Positions 21,201 to 31,442 of a DNA stretch of 64,000 nt are shown piece by piece; position 1 is the stretch's first letter, and every line of letters starts with the position of its first letter. Position numbers and translations under genes: made by a program. This DNA is from Phytophthora colocasiae. Lineage: Eukaryota > Oomycota > Peronosporomycetes > Peronosporales > Peronosporaceae. Below the pieces are notes generated by a model, which had not been told where the DNA came from, did not search any database, and saw only the letters and a program-made list of their open reading frames with translations. The stretch spans positions 244,059 to 308,058 of the forward strand of contig JAGKQI010000006.1 of assembly GCA_018806915.1 (NCBI GenBank), in the 5' to 3' direction.

Positions 21201-24137
21201 AGCCGGTGGCTTATGCCAGCAAAGTGAACAACGAAGCCGAGAGCAAGTACGGAATCACGGAGTTAGAATGTTTGGCGGTTGTTTGGGCAGTAAAGTTATT
21301 TCGACCGTACCTGTATGGGAGGAAGTTCGTGATCATCACTGATCACTCGGCGTTGAAGTGGTTGATGACCAGTGCCAATCTGACAGGGAAACTACACCGT
21401 TGGGCGTTGACATTACAGGAGTTTAACTTTGAAGTCGAGTATCGACCGGGGACTACGAACGTGGTAGCAGATGCACTCTCCAGAGCACCTGTGGCAGCAC
21501 CCGTACAAGCAGCGGTTGGCAGAAGACGGAGGGCACGGCGACGAGCACGGATGACGGAGATGACGGCTGGGACGGCAATGAACAGTTGCGTGGATCGAGG
21601 GCCGGACGTTGAGGACGACGCGGCGACTACACGGACGAATGATCAAGACACCGAGAAGAACGTGCCACGGGGCAAGTTGTTAGCGACGAACGAGCAGCGG
21701 AATGGACCGACGAAGACGAGTGCACCTTCAACCGAACGAGGAGATGTACCCGAACGAGGCTTACGCAGACGACGGGCGAACGATACAACGCGAACCGGCA
21801 AGGAGTTTAGACGGGATGAGCCCCTGTTGACGACGGTATCGAGTGACCAGACGAAGCGGCAGATCAGTGCGGTGTCGACGGCGGGAGCTACGTGCGGTAC
21901 AGTGCGCAGTACGAACGAGTCAGCGTCGGATACCATGATGGCGGCGGTGAATAATACTCCGGCAGTAGCGACGGACAGCACTCCAGCGATGACGGTGGAA
22001 GCGGCGGGATCACGACGAGGAACGCAGACGAACAGTGAATCGGCACGGCCACGCACGAGAGCTGCCAAACGACGAGAAGACGAACGATTGTGGCGAGAGG
22101 AAGCCATTCGGGCGCTGAACGAGATGGCGGTCGATGATGGCGACGACGGTGTTGAAATGTTGGCGGATAGTGAGCGACCGGCGGTGAACATGGCGAACAA
22201 CGTGCGGGCAGCCACGACGAATGACGCGGTGAACGTGTCGGACAACATGCAGGCAGCTACGACGACAGTGATGATGAAGGATGCTGGGACAACGGAAGCG
22301 GTATCGGCGGACACGAGTAGTGATGGACCAGCCGAGGGGCATCGAGAACACGTTGGTGAAGTGTCAATTGAATCTGGGGTGTCGCGCGAGAATGAGATGC
22401 GAGCTAATGAACGACGGGTGACGACGGAACGCGACGGAGTCCGGCGTGCAGAACGTGTAGAGCGAATTGAGCAGCGACGGATTGCTGAGCAGACACTGCA
22501 GTTGACAGACGACGAGATCCGAGAAGCACAGCGAAAGAGCACGATGGTGAAGCGGTTAGTGGACTCAGGATTTCACCGAGGACGAAAGGTAACGACGGTG
22601 TACGGATTAGCGGTGATCGAGATGGAGGAAGGACAGCGAGTGATATTACCGCCAGCGTTGTGGCCTTTAGTGTTTAAAGAGCACCATGACTCTGTGTGGG
22701 CAGGGCACTTACGGGCTCCGCATACGTACGCAAGAATAGCAGCGATTTATTGGTGGCCAGGGCTGAGCGACGCGGTAAAACGATGGGTGCGAGGTTGCCA
22801 GGAGTGTGGCAGTAGGAAGGCGAGGCCGAGAGAGGTGATTCCACCACTGAGAAGCTTAAGAGGTGGCGATGTCGGCGACAGATGGGCGTTGGATGTGGCT
22901 GGCCCATTACCAGCGACGGACGGAGGCAACCGGTTTGTGATTGCTGCCGTAGAATACGTTACGAGATATGTTGTCGCGGCCACAGTGAAGCAGCACACCG
23001 CAGAGGACATCGCGAGGTTTTTGATGAAGAATGTGGTACTTCGGTTTGGTACATTTCGCGAGTTGCTGACAGATGGAGCCCCAGAGATGGCAGGAGGAGC
23101 GATCGAGGAGCTAGTGGTGCTTTGCAGGCTGAGCAGACCACTGCTGTACCACACAAACCGCATTTGATTGGATTAGTTGAGAGGTTCAACAGGACGTGGA
23201 AGGACATGGTGGCCACGTACATGCACGACGAGAAGCAGCGCGATTGGGACCAGTGGGTGGACTTTGCTGTGTATTCCTATAATTCAGGCCGACATTCGAC
23301 AGTAGCGCTGTCGCCTAACGAACTAATGATGGGGAGAAAGTTGAGGAGTCCCAACGAGCTACTACGCGCAACGAGAAGAACCGAGGCGGGGGAGCTGAAC
23401 GCCTATCACGAGAAATTGGTGGCGACGTTGAAAAGGAGCCACGAGTGTGCAGAATTGTCGCGAGTTCGTGAGCAGAAACGGCAAGCGAGGTATTATAATC
23501 GTAAAGTACGGAGGCGTCGAAACTTTGTGGCGGAGACCGGGTGTGGATGTACAAACCACCACGCGGTGCTAAGGCGACGAAGCTGGTTCATCAGTGGATG
23601 GGGCCGCTAAGAATAGTGGAGCCCGCTGGATATGACAATTTTGTGTTGGAACGGGAAGACGTTGAGGGCAAGAAAGAGAGGATCATCGCGCATGTTTCCT
23701 TTTTGGTTTCCTACTACTATCCGGCAGACTTCTTAAAAGCGGCGGCAGAAGACATCGATAGAGAGATTGAATACGAGGAAGACCGTGTGAATGAACCGAC
23801 GGCATGCGAAACTGTTGGCACAACGGCGGCGGCAGTACAGGCGGCAACGGCTGCACGAGGCAAGAAGAGAAGTCGACGAGCAGTTCCAGGTGCGGACAAG
23901 AGGCCACGACAGGACGAGCTCCTGGTGGAACTCCGAAGGAGAAGGAGACGGAACGCTGCTGGACAGTACGTGCTGGAATACGAATTACAGCCCGAGCGAG
24001 TTTGGCGAAGACTACAGAACGGGAACATGGCAAACTCCAAGGATGACGAAAAGTACTGGGCTTCTATTGAGGAGTACGAGAGATTGTTTAGATCGGGGAG
24101 AATCGTGGAAGAGTCTCCAAGTGGGGAAGGCGTGTAA
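18260..24137 (+). CDS. pol: Gypsy pol polyprotein, frame-broken
   Basis: Domains in order are: a 370-residue charged spacer; aspartic protease around VKLDSCARYTIAG (19380-19420); reverse transcriptase from about 20200 with LDLKAGYWQI, FGLTNAPSTFQ and the catalytic VYLDDIVVF (20690); RNase H with VTDASRVGLGA and DHSALKWL; a spacer of about 350 residues with no domain (21480-22510); the integrase HHCC finger (HHDSVWAGHLR, CQECGSRK); an integrase core with D in DVAGPLP, D in LLTDGAPEM and E in GLVERFNRTW; and a basic C-terminal tail. The stop codon TAA (24135-24137) lies inside the first bases of the 3' LTR. Frame breaks occur near 20373, 20450, 23119 and 23535. Confidence 0.92.
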
Positions 24138-24986
24138 CAGGAGGACACGGACGCTTGACATTTGCGAGACGGACAGACGAGGAGGACGCGTGGAGAACCA
24201 GTGTGGCTGAGACGTGATGAGCACGAGGAGCGGCAGCACCTGTGGGAGAAGTTCCAGCGGTCCAAGTACTGGCGAACGTTCGTGGCGTGAGCCAATAAAC
24301 GCCGTGGCCTTCTACGAGTACATGTACGGGAGCACGGGGTGGCGAAGCAGTGGTACGATGAGAATTCGAACTGGCTGCAAGCTGCTGGATACCGGAGACC
24401 TTGAAGAAGGGGAACCGGCTGACGAAGTGAAGAGCAGGATGGCTCACCTTTGAAAATTACGACGGAGGGAGCAAGTGAGAGGCTCACTCTGCAACTGGCG
24501 CTGAAGAGAGCGTGTGGGATTATTGCAGGCTGCTTGAGCGTAGGCAGCACGCAACCGAACGACAGTACCAGGCTTCGGACGGGAGTGACGAACGGCGAGG
24601 ACTGAGCGGGCAGCGAACGGGACTGGGCGACAACTGGAAGGCGGCGGCGACTGGAAGTGCTTTGGTGAGTACTCCGACAGCTGTGCGAGCGACTTCACGT
24701 CACCTGGAGGGTCTCAACGGTGTCGGCGGGCTCGGGACGAACTGTGAGGAGCTGACGGACGAAGGTTTGGCAGTGTGTGAGACGAACGAGACAAACGAAA
24801 GTAGGCATTAAGAGTAGTGTCTATTCAATAAATAGGGTCGCAGCACGAAGCTACGGGCCCGGCGCAGCAACAAGTGGTTGCTGTCGGCCAGAAAGTGTTA
24901 AGTACATACGAAGTGGACGGGACGCAGGAGCCAAGAGCAATACGACTTGCTCAACGTGCCGGGCAAGATAAAAGGCAAACGCCACA
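24133..24986 (+). repeat. 3' LTR
   Basis: The LTR is 854 bp and starts and ends like the 5' LTR. The downstream stretch 24987-25278 has no gene and continues the interrupted target DNA. Confidence 0.93.
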
Positions 24987-25287
24987 GCACCATTTGCTGA
25001 CAGCTAATGGTAATAGCTGTGGATAATACAGAGCAAGTGATGCAAAGTACTACATCTTTCACATCATAGAGCCCAAAATGCCAAAAGCAGCAATTCAAAA
25101 GTGCTTTTGAATAGGCTAAAGCACTAGAATTGCTGATGGGTGCGCTTAAAAGTCGAGTGGAGCGAACACGTGCAGCCAGTCATGCCTATGTGCTCCAACG
25201 TTGGCCGCGTGGAAATGTTCGTGTTGCCCTTCGCGTTGCACTTCCATTGGTCTCCGTGAAGATTGTGATGTGCGAGCCAAATTCCAG

Positions 25288-25386
25288 GGGAAAATCTATG
25301 GAGCTCGAGGTTACGGAGCTCGAGGTACCAAAAAATCATATGTGTTGACCAAAATAAAAATAGTCAACACAAATTTTTATTTTATT
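25288..25386 (+). repeat. MULE left terminal inverted repeat
   Basis: The 99-bp repeat matches the right end (27620-27718) base for base as far as I can compare by eye. It contains two AGCTCGAGGT units and a 9-bp hairpin arm pair (TGTGTTGAC / GTCAACACA) around an A-rich loop. Confidence 0.9.
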
Positions 25387-25659
25387 ACCTCATAGCGGTT
25401 ATTCTAGTGAATATTCTAGCGGTTATTCAATGAGTAGTGGTTATTCTAAGAGTACGTGTTTATTATGGATCCATTAGTTAAATGTAGGCTGCATCGCATA
25501 CTCATGAGATGTTTTGCTACTTTTCAGTATTCGGTTATGAAACCCACATGGCCTCCTTTTCAGTATTTGGTTATGAAACTCACGTGGCCTGTAAAACAAG
25601 CGTGAAACCTACATTTGCCTTTGAGTATTGCTCTTTTCAAGTGCATTCATTATTTGATT

Positions 25660-26099
25660 ATGGCTTCAACACCAACATCGGCACTACCTCCACCAACAAC
25701 CTCGAGCTACATCATTCCGCCACCTCCGGAACAAGTATTTGACTCTTATGAAGAGGCAGAGACTGCCCTTCACGCGTGGAATCGGCGCCAAGTTATTGAC
25801 GTGACAAAGACCCATAACAAGAAAAACAAGGCAAAGAAATTCGACAACGTGATTTCCAATGCGACCACTACGGAAAAACCAAGAACACACGTCACATCCG
25901 AGAGGAAGATCGAGTTCGTACACAACGGGGAACAAGCAAAATTGGGTGCAAGATGAAGATTCGTATTGAAGCGGTCGATGCGAACAATGTGACCGGAAGT
26001 TGGAAAATAATCCATCTTAATGGATCCAACATCCACAACCACCCCGCCTCTCGTGATCCGAGCTTTCACCCCGGCCATCGCCGAAGTCGAAGACAATGA
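25660..26099 (+). pseudogene. MULE transposase N-terminal fragment (FAR1-like)
   Basis: The frame opens at ATG 25660 with a Pro-rich leader and FDSYEEAETALHAWNRRQ. A frame change near 25855 leads into a FAR1/WRKY-GCM1-type zinc-binding block with FQCDHYGK, KIGCKMKIRIEAVD, SWKIIHL and the HNHP motif, ending at 26099. This is the usual DNA-binding head of oomycete MULE transposases. The catalytic domain that should follow is absent; Harbinger sequence follows instead. Confidence 0.75.
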
Positions 26100-26114
26100 A
26101 TACGAAAACTTCCA

Positions 26115-26218
26115 CTAGCGAGCACATTCTTGCTGCGCTGGAGCGGCAAGAAACCGCGCTGAAAACGCAAACCGAAGCTATTAACGAGCTTGTCCGTGTG
26201 CTTAGTCGAGGTGGCTAA
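26115..26218 (+). pseudogene. Tail of Harbinger companion (Myb-like) ORF
   Basis: The short frame SEHILAALERQETALKTQTE continues to INELVRVLSRGG and a stop (26216-26218). It forms a C-terminal coiled coil. It converges on the Harbinger transposase on the opposite strand and overlaps it by a few bases, like the arrangement at 60.5-62.4 kb. Assignment to the Harbinger second gene is inferred from position and composition. Confidence 0.4.
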
Positions 26219-27344
26219 CGCCTCGCGCTCCATAGTATAGCGACGCGATCTGGTCGCGTTTGGCTCTACTGATTTCTCTTTTGCAAGCCGTTAATACACT
26301 TTCATGCTGAATTTCTTCATCTTCGTCTCTTGTATTTTGATCTACTGTGTCGTCGTTCAGATCAATAAAAATGTTGTGGAGTATCATAGACGCCAGTATG
26401 CATCTCGTACAATTCTTGACAGTCTTTTGCTCAAATTGCCTACGAATTAAATGAAAGCGTTTTTTTAGCATGCCAAACGCGCACTCGATAGCCATTCTAG
26501 TCGCACTATGGATGTAGTTATAGTGTAGTTGGCATTTTGAAAGCTGTCCTCCTTCTTCACGAGGAATATACGGCGTTAACAGTTCAGATGTTAACGTGTA
26601 TCCAGCATCGGCAACGAAATGGCATCCAATCGGCAAAATACTTTTCACTGACATACCAAGATCCGATACTTTCCAAGTCTTTTTGTCGCTGTAAGAACCT
26701 GGTCTCATATCGTAGTCTAAGAAACGGCGTCGAAAGTCGCAAAGTGCTTGCATGTTGATCGCACGATATCCGTCCTTACAATACCATCCTTCATACTCGG
26801 CAGGTCGTGGAATTTCAAAAAGAGATCCATCAACAGCCCCGCACACAAACTGAAACCCCTTAACTGAAGCAAAGCCGTTCATTACAGTATCCCATTCGGC
26901 TTGAGTTGATGGTAGCGTAATAAACTGATGGGATTGCTTGCAAACCACGCGAAGAAGGGCGTTGATTGTTATCACTGCACACGGTTTTGACATACCGAAA
27001 GATACGCCAGCCTCTTTGATGGTTCCTGACGAGGCTAGATAAAACATTAAGAGAGCCACCTTCTTTTCAAATGAGTGTTCATAACCGTTTAGAAGACCAA
27101 AGCTTGCAAAGGGACGGAATATAGTACAAATGTGCATGAAATTGACTTGTGAGCACCGAAGATGTTCACGAAACCAGCCGTCGTAGCGCTCAGACGTAAG
27201 TAGGTTTTCGAAATTGAGTTTAGTGACTGTCCTTTGATACTCAGGGCTAGCTCTCGCTGACGAAGATGCAACCGTAGCAGCAGCGACTGCAGCACTCTGC
27301 AAGACTAGCAGGACTGCGTCGTTTATATCCTCGACGCCGTCCAT
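26202..27344 (-). CDS. PIF/Harbinger DDE transposase
   Basis: The reading frame is intact with 380 residues and starts at ATG 27344. The DDE_Tnp_4 (Harbinger) catalytic residues are visible: Asp in CGAVDGSLFEIP, Asp in HFVADAGYTL and Glu in MAIECAFGMLKKRF. They are followed by the conserved CILASMILHNI helix. The N-terminal helical region contains FGMSKPCAVITI. The family cuts and pastes at TWA sites with a partner Myb-like protein. It lies wholly inside the MULE and is the most complete gene of that element. Confidence 0.92.
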   Translation of the reverse strand: MDGVEDINDAVLLVLQSAAVAAATVASSSARASPEYQRTVTKLNFENLLTSERYDGWFREHLRCSQVNFMHICTIFRPFASFGLLNGYEHSFEKKVALLMFYLASSGTIKEAGVSFGMSKPCAVITINALLRVVCKQSHQFITLPSTQAEWDTVMNGFASVKGFQFVCGAVDGSLFEIPRPAEYEGWYCKDGYRAINMQALCDFRRRFLDYDMRPGSYSDKKTWKVSDLGMSVKSILPIGCHFVADAGYTLTSELLTPYIPREEGGQLSKCQLHYNYIHSATRMAIECAFGMLKKRFHLIRRQFEQKTVKNCTRCILASMILHNIFIDLNDDTVDQNTRDEDEEIQHESVLTACKREISRAKRDQIASLYYGARGVSHLD

Positions 27345-27483
27345 TCTATCTGCTCTCTCGGAATTTGATGTCGCCTGGGGATAAGTATTCCCACCCCTTG
27401 GGGGTGGTTATAAAAATACATTTTATGCGCTCATGGGGACAAACCTCTGGCCAATTACAGCGCGCTATTTTATCCCCGGCACC

Positions 27484-27536
27484 AGCACCAGACGGACGAA
27501 CCAGGGCCTTAGGCCCTGGTTCGTCCGTCTGGTGCT
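27484..27536. repeat. 25-bp palindrome around TTA (Harbinger ends)
   Basis: Arms 27484-27508 and 27512-27536 are perfect inverted copies (GGCCCTGGTTCGTCCGTCT outward from the centre), separated by TTA. TTA is a Harbinger target, and a terminus starting GGCCCTG fits the superfamily. The structure therefore looks like two Harbinger ends abutting over one target triplet. No matching left end is visible at 25.4-26.1 kb. Confidence 0.75.
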
Positions 27537-27769
27537 AAGCTTCCTCTGGTTTGCCCAATTCTCCGAATTAAATATCGTATGAACCCTTTGACAATAACTG
27601 TCGGATTTAATTCAATTGCAATAAAATAAAAATTTGTGTTGACTATTTTTATTTTGGTCAACACATATGATTTTTTGGTACCTCGAGCTCCGTAACCTCG
27701 AGCTCCATAGATTTTCCCAAATTCCAGCAACGCCGCTCGATCCTGAGGCAACGAGCTCCCCACATTCGT

Positions 27770-27783
27770 TCACTCTGCAATTT
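27770..27783 (+). promoter_or_regulatory. Initiator of NmrA-like copy F
   Basis: TCACTCTGCAATTT is a perfect match to the oomycete initiator TCAYTYYNCAWTTT. It lies 43 bp right of the MULE duplication and 37 bp before the codon that aligns with the family start. Confidence 0.75.
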
Positions 27784-27819
27784 GCATCCAGCAACGCACT
27801 AGCTTCCTCTTACTTCATC

Positions 27820-28779
27820 ATCACCAAGTTTGTACTTACCGGTTCGGATGGCAACCTCCGCCGCATCGCTGCTGATTTCGCCATTGAAATCCTCAAACCC
27901 GAAGACCACCTTGTGCTCACCAGCTACAACCTCAAGTCCATTCCGGAAGATGTTGTTGCTGGCTGGCGCGCTAAGGGAGCAGAAGTCGTTGACGCCAGTT
28001 ACGACGACGTGGAGGGTATGAAGAAGGTGTTTGAGGGTGCCGAAGCTGTGGGTTTCATTTCGACGTGGCTGTTCGGACAGGGTCGTCGTAACCAGGCCAA
28101 GAACGTTTGTGCCGCTGCTAAGGCTGTGGGCGTCAAGCGTGTGTGCTACACGTCGTTCGTCGGTGCTGGTTGTGAGACGGACGTGGAGGAGGAGATCCCA
28201 TTCCTGCCGCGTGACCACCACTTCGTGGAGAAGATTGTCAAGGAGTCCGGTCTGGGCTACAACATCCAACGTAACTGGTTGTACGTGGACAACATCCCGA
28301 CGCTGTTCGCTCCGTCGTGGAAGTTCTGTGGTGACAAGTGGCTGTCGAACAGCCACGGTGTCCCCGGTGCGTACGTGGCCCGTGAAGACTGCGCCCGCGT
28401 CTTCGCTGCTCTGATCCTGGGCCGTGGTGAGCCTAACAAGGTGTACGACGTCACTGGTCCTGAAGTTTTGCAGCAGAAGGAAGTGATGGATTGGATGTGC
28501 GAGCAAACCGGTTACAAGTGCGAGTACGTCGACATGCCCGATGAGGAGCTCACCAAGTGGTGGCTGGACCGTGGTCTGCCTACCGACATGGCTACCGGTG
28601 ACTTCTCTCAGCTACCGATGAAGCTCTGCATTGGTGATGCTATTTGCTGTGGTGAAATGCTGGGTAACGGATCCATGAACTCCGTGTCGGATACCGTGGA
28701 GAAACTGACAGGCCGTAAGCCCCTGCACTACCAGCAGGTACTGCCCAAGTACAAGGACCTCTTCCCCAAGCCCGAGTAA
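27820..28779 (+). CDS. NmrA-like protein (copy F), start codon lost
   Basis: This frame is uninterrupted from the family start to YKDLFPKPE and a stop at 28777-28779, about 319 residues. It aligns with copy D throughout (TKFVLTGSDGNLRRIA, GFISTWLFGQGRRNQ, YNIQRNWLYVDNIPT, KLTGRKPLHYQQ). The codon aligned with the family's initiator Met is ATC (27820-27822), not ATG. The frame is open further left to an ATG at 27667, but that ATG lies in the MULE repeat and upstream of the native initiator, so it is probably not in the mRNA. The last Gly of the Rossmann loop (GSDGNLRR) is replaced by Arg. The array's other members lie on the opposite strand. Either an ATG to ATC change inactivated the gene or the base is an error. 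Confidence 0.88.
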   Translation: MTKFVLTGSDGNLRRIAADFAIEILKPEDHLVLTSYNLKSIPEDVVAGWRAKGAEVVDASYDDVEGMKKVFEGAEAVGFISTWLFGQGRRNQAKNVCAAAKAVGVKRVCYTSFVGAGCETDVEEEIPFLPRDHHFVEKIVKESGLGYNIQRNWLYVDNIPTLFAPSWKFCGDKWLSNSHGVPGAYVAREDCARVFAALILGRGEPNKVYDVTGPEVLQQKEVMDWMCEQTGYKCEYVDMPDEELTKWWLDRGLPTDMATGDFSQLPMKLCIGDAICCGEMLGNGSMNSVSDTVEKLTGRKPLHYQQVLPKYKDLFPKPE

Positions 28780-30753
28780 ATGACCATCACGTAGTAGCGA
28801 ATCTCAATTGCTCATAAATCAAATCAAACTGCTAAAGAATTTGATGGCGAACGCATGAAGACGAGTCTTGGGGTGGACCAAAACCTCATTGCGTCGGAAA
28901 CCCCTTTGCTATCGTGCCGGTTGACAAAATTGACCGACTACCAATTTTGTTTTGTGTTTGGTGACAGGCGCCGCGTTGGACTGGGTTTGACAAGCTGTTG
29001 AAGTGCGTGTTCGTCAACTCGACTACGTGTAGTCCGCCCCCTCAATCGTATCCACAAGTGATCTCTCTAGTGCTACGTCAATACCGTTAGAGTCTTCATG
29101 AGAACCAGATGGATCAGTAGCAAACGCTAGAGGCATTCTTGCCGTTTTTTCGTATCCTAGCAACGACTTTTAGTGTACACCTTTGCAGATTCTAAAGTGT
29201 CTTCACTTCTTTCGTGGCCATTGATTTTTATCCGCCAGCACAGTCATCCGCTCCGCAAGATCTTCTCACTGAGCAGTGCTCAGACGTCGTGCTGGAATTG
29301 TACTACGCTTGTCAGTCGTTCAGTCACGGGTTTGTCCTGCGCGTCTCTACTGTAGTATCTTCGATTTTCGACTGGAGATTTCGTCCGATATCTCATTCTC
29401 CATGGGAGCACATAACGGTTGATTGAAGCCAGTATGGAGCCGCTCTTTGTGCCAAAACAAAGTGGTTGCTCGCTGATGTCTTAAGTTCTTCCTGTTTTCT
29501 TCTCATTCCTTCGACTTTCCTACTGCGAGGCTATGAACAATGGCACAACTGTGACAGGCAACGCAACTCATCGGTTTTGCTCTTGGCTTCCATGTCCACC
29601 GTGTCGTGGTCCGCCCTCTATCTCTTCAACTCTACTGAACACTGGAAACTACCGCTCCACACTAGTCGGCGCGCCAGAAACAGCTCCTATAGACGACGGA
29701 GAAAGGTCAACTCAGCGGCTCAGTTGTACGCTCGAAGCAAGATCGTTTCTTGTCGGAATGGCAGCCGAAAACCGGGAAAAATCCAAAGGATTCCTTTGTC
29801 CAGCACAAACTGCTCAATGTGAGACTTTGCTAATGCTTCACGTAAAACTTGGGATGCCAGATCGATGAGTACTATCGATATGTGGACTTTATTCACGGGA
29901 CTATGGGCTTGTTCGTAAAAAAGCAGACTTATTCACTCCACGATTAGCTTTAGATCGGCAACTCGTAGTGTACAGTGACTTGTCCGTTAGAAGTCTCGTG
30001 TAGGGCGGAAGGATCACGCAACTACTCTTTCCATACATCACAGTGCTAGTCAACTTGCATAGGAATGCCAAGTGTTGACAGTCAAGAAATCTAGCAGCTC
30101 TTCTATCGGAAGGATCCGAAGCTATGTAGCTCTACGATCTGACGACTTCAAGTTCAGTTTCGTGTCCTTTCACGCGCAACGTTAATCGCGTCACCAGTCA
30201 AGCGGTCTTGCACCTGGTCCGCCCTGTAAGCCAAAAAGCCTCGTTGACTCTGACCACCGTTTACTTTTTTGGCAAAACGGTCTAGCATTAGCTGTCGGCG
30301 CGTCAGAAACTGCTCGCTGAAAAGGGAAAGAAGAGCTCTCCAAGGGAGTTCAAACGCTTCCAATGCACTTCATGTACGAAACAGTAGAGCCCCACCTGGT
30401 ACTTTGGCAAGGAATTCGTTGGTACTTCCATCTTCGCATGGATAAAAGTGAGGGTATTTGAACGACGGCGAGGGTGGACTATTGGTTTTCCGCCTTTGAC
30501 GACGACGCGTTGCTACGGTACTGACCACTTGGTTGCCACGAAGGCCAGGCGCAAGCAAAAAGGGCGACAGCAACGGATGACGCATGTCAAGTGGAATATT
30601 CCGTGCCTCGCAACGCCTTTTGAGCCTTGGACAGGCACGTAACCTTCCAAAGGGACAGGAAGAGCTCTCGGTGAACTCAAGCATCCCCAAAGTCTCCACA
30701 TCTCAATTTGCCCACTCTCCCCCAGGAGTACAACCTTCTCTACATCAACCACT
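28780..30753. other. Two kb without a recognised gene
   Basis: Several short plus-strand frames (29173-29426, 29533-29868) and minus-strand frames (30154-30363, 30513-31121) show no known domain. The first 200 bp are the 3' flank of NmrA copy F. I see no terminal repeats or tandem arrays. Decayed coding DNA is possible but unproven. Confidence 0.45.
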
Positions 30754-31442
30754 ATGATGTCCTTCCGCACGTTCCTGCCGCTGTCCCAGCCAAGCTTCGT
30801 CGAAATGCCCCAACTACTTGGTATCAAACCTTCCAAGCCGGTCAACAAGTGCTCTATTGACTTCATCCTCTCGAGCGACAAGACCCCAGCAATGCTCCCG
30901 TCATTCCCATGGACGTCACCGCAACGAGGTTCCTCCAACAAGACGTTCGCTCCATTCCTGGCGCCACCTTCGGGTCCCTCGAAAATCGCTAAACGCCGTC
31001 GTCTCCAGAACGTCAGTAGCTCCAACAACAGCGTCAAAGTGTCCGGAAAAGCTGGTGTTGTGCTGGTCAACGGTGTAGTTGTCAAGAAAGGCAGCAAGTA
31101 CTGCATGGTCGATGGCTGCACGAGTCGAGCAAAGCACGCGCGTCGCTGCTGGCGTCACGGTGGCTCCGTCAAGTGCAAAGTCCCTGACTGCGCGAACCGA
31201 GCCAAGACCAAAGGCGTGTGCTGGTCGCACGGCGGTGGCACTCTCTGCTCGTTCCGTGGCTGCACGACGATCTCAGTCTCCAATGGCGTCTGCTGGGCCC
31301 ACGGTGGTGGCAAGCGCTGCGCTATGGAGGGCTGTGCTCGTCCGGCTTACGAACGTACCGACCACTCTGTGCACTCCACTTCGAGGAGAAGCAGTACATT
31401 ACTCAGGTGCACAACCACAATGTCGATTGCCAGCACAATTAA
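30754..31442 (+). CDS. WRKY19-like zinc-finger repeat protein
   Basis: The start is ATGATG at 30754/30757. After a Ser/Pro-rich leader with a basic SKIAKRRRLQN segment, four Cys/His repeats follow: YCMVDGCTSRA..CWRHGG, CKVPDCANRA..CWSHGG, CSFRGCTTIS..CWAHGG and CAMEGCARPAYER. This C-x4-C...CWxHGG unit is the WRKY19-type zinc finger that is common in oomycete genomes as tandem repeats and presumed to bind nucleic acid. A single-base break near 31365 shifts the last block (ALHFEEKQYITQVHNHN) into another frame that stops at 31442. The length then fits the family. Confidence 0.82.

Larger units (their letters stand above)
14982..24986 (+). mobile_element. Ty3/gypsy LTR retrotransposon, 10.0 kb
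   Basis: Two LTRs of equal length (854 bp; TGTAACAGG to CGCCACA) flank gag and pol on the plus strand. The bases GCAC occur directly before the 5' LTR (14978-14981) and after the 3' LTR (24987-24990), a 4-bp target duplication (5 bp if the last LTR base is counted with it). The order protease, reverse transcriptase, RNase H, integrase is that of Ty3/gypsy. The LTRs appear identical wherever I compared them, which marks a recent insertion. A purine tract (GTGGGGAAGG, 24121-24130) precedes the 3' LTR. The insertion lies beside NmrA remnant E. Confidence 0.95.
25288..27718. mobile_element. MULE carrying Harbinger DNA, 2431 bp
   Basis: Terminal inverted repeats of 99 bp (25288-25386 and 27620-27718) look identical and start GGGAAAATCTATGGAGCTC. 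The 9-bp duplication AAATTCCAG flanks the element at 25279-25287 and 27719-27727. Long repeats plus a 9-bp duplication are the hallmark of Mutator-like elements. The interior has a FAR1-type DNA-binding fragment of a MULE transposase on the left. It then has a complete Harbinger transposase with part of its companion gene, and a Harbinger-like terminus. The MULE core transposase domain is missing. The element sits 43 bp upstream of the initiator of NmrA copy F. Confidence 0.9.

Noticed and set aside
21643..22542. Minus-strand open frame of 299 codons
   Set aside because: It is antisense to the low-complexity pol spacer, and no domain is present.
27667..27819. ATG in the MULE repeat as the true start of NmrA copy F
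   Set aside because: A perfect initiator at 27770 lies downstream of it, and the encoded leader is MULE repeat sequence. It is kept only as a finding.
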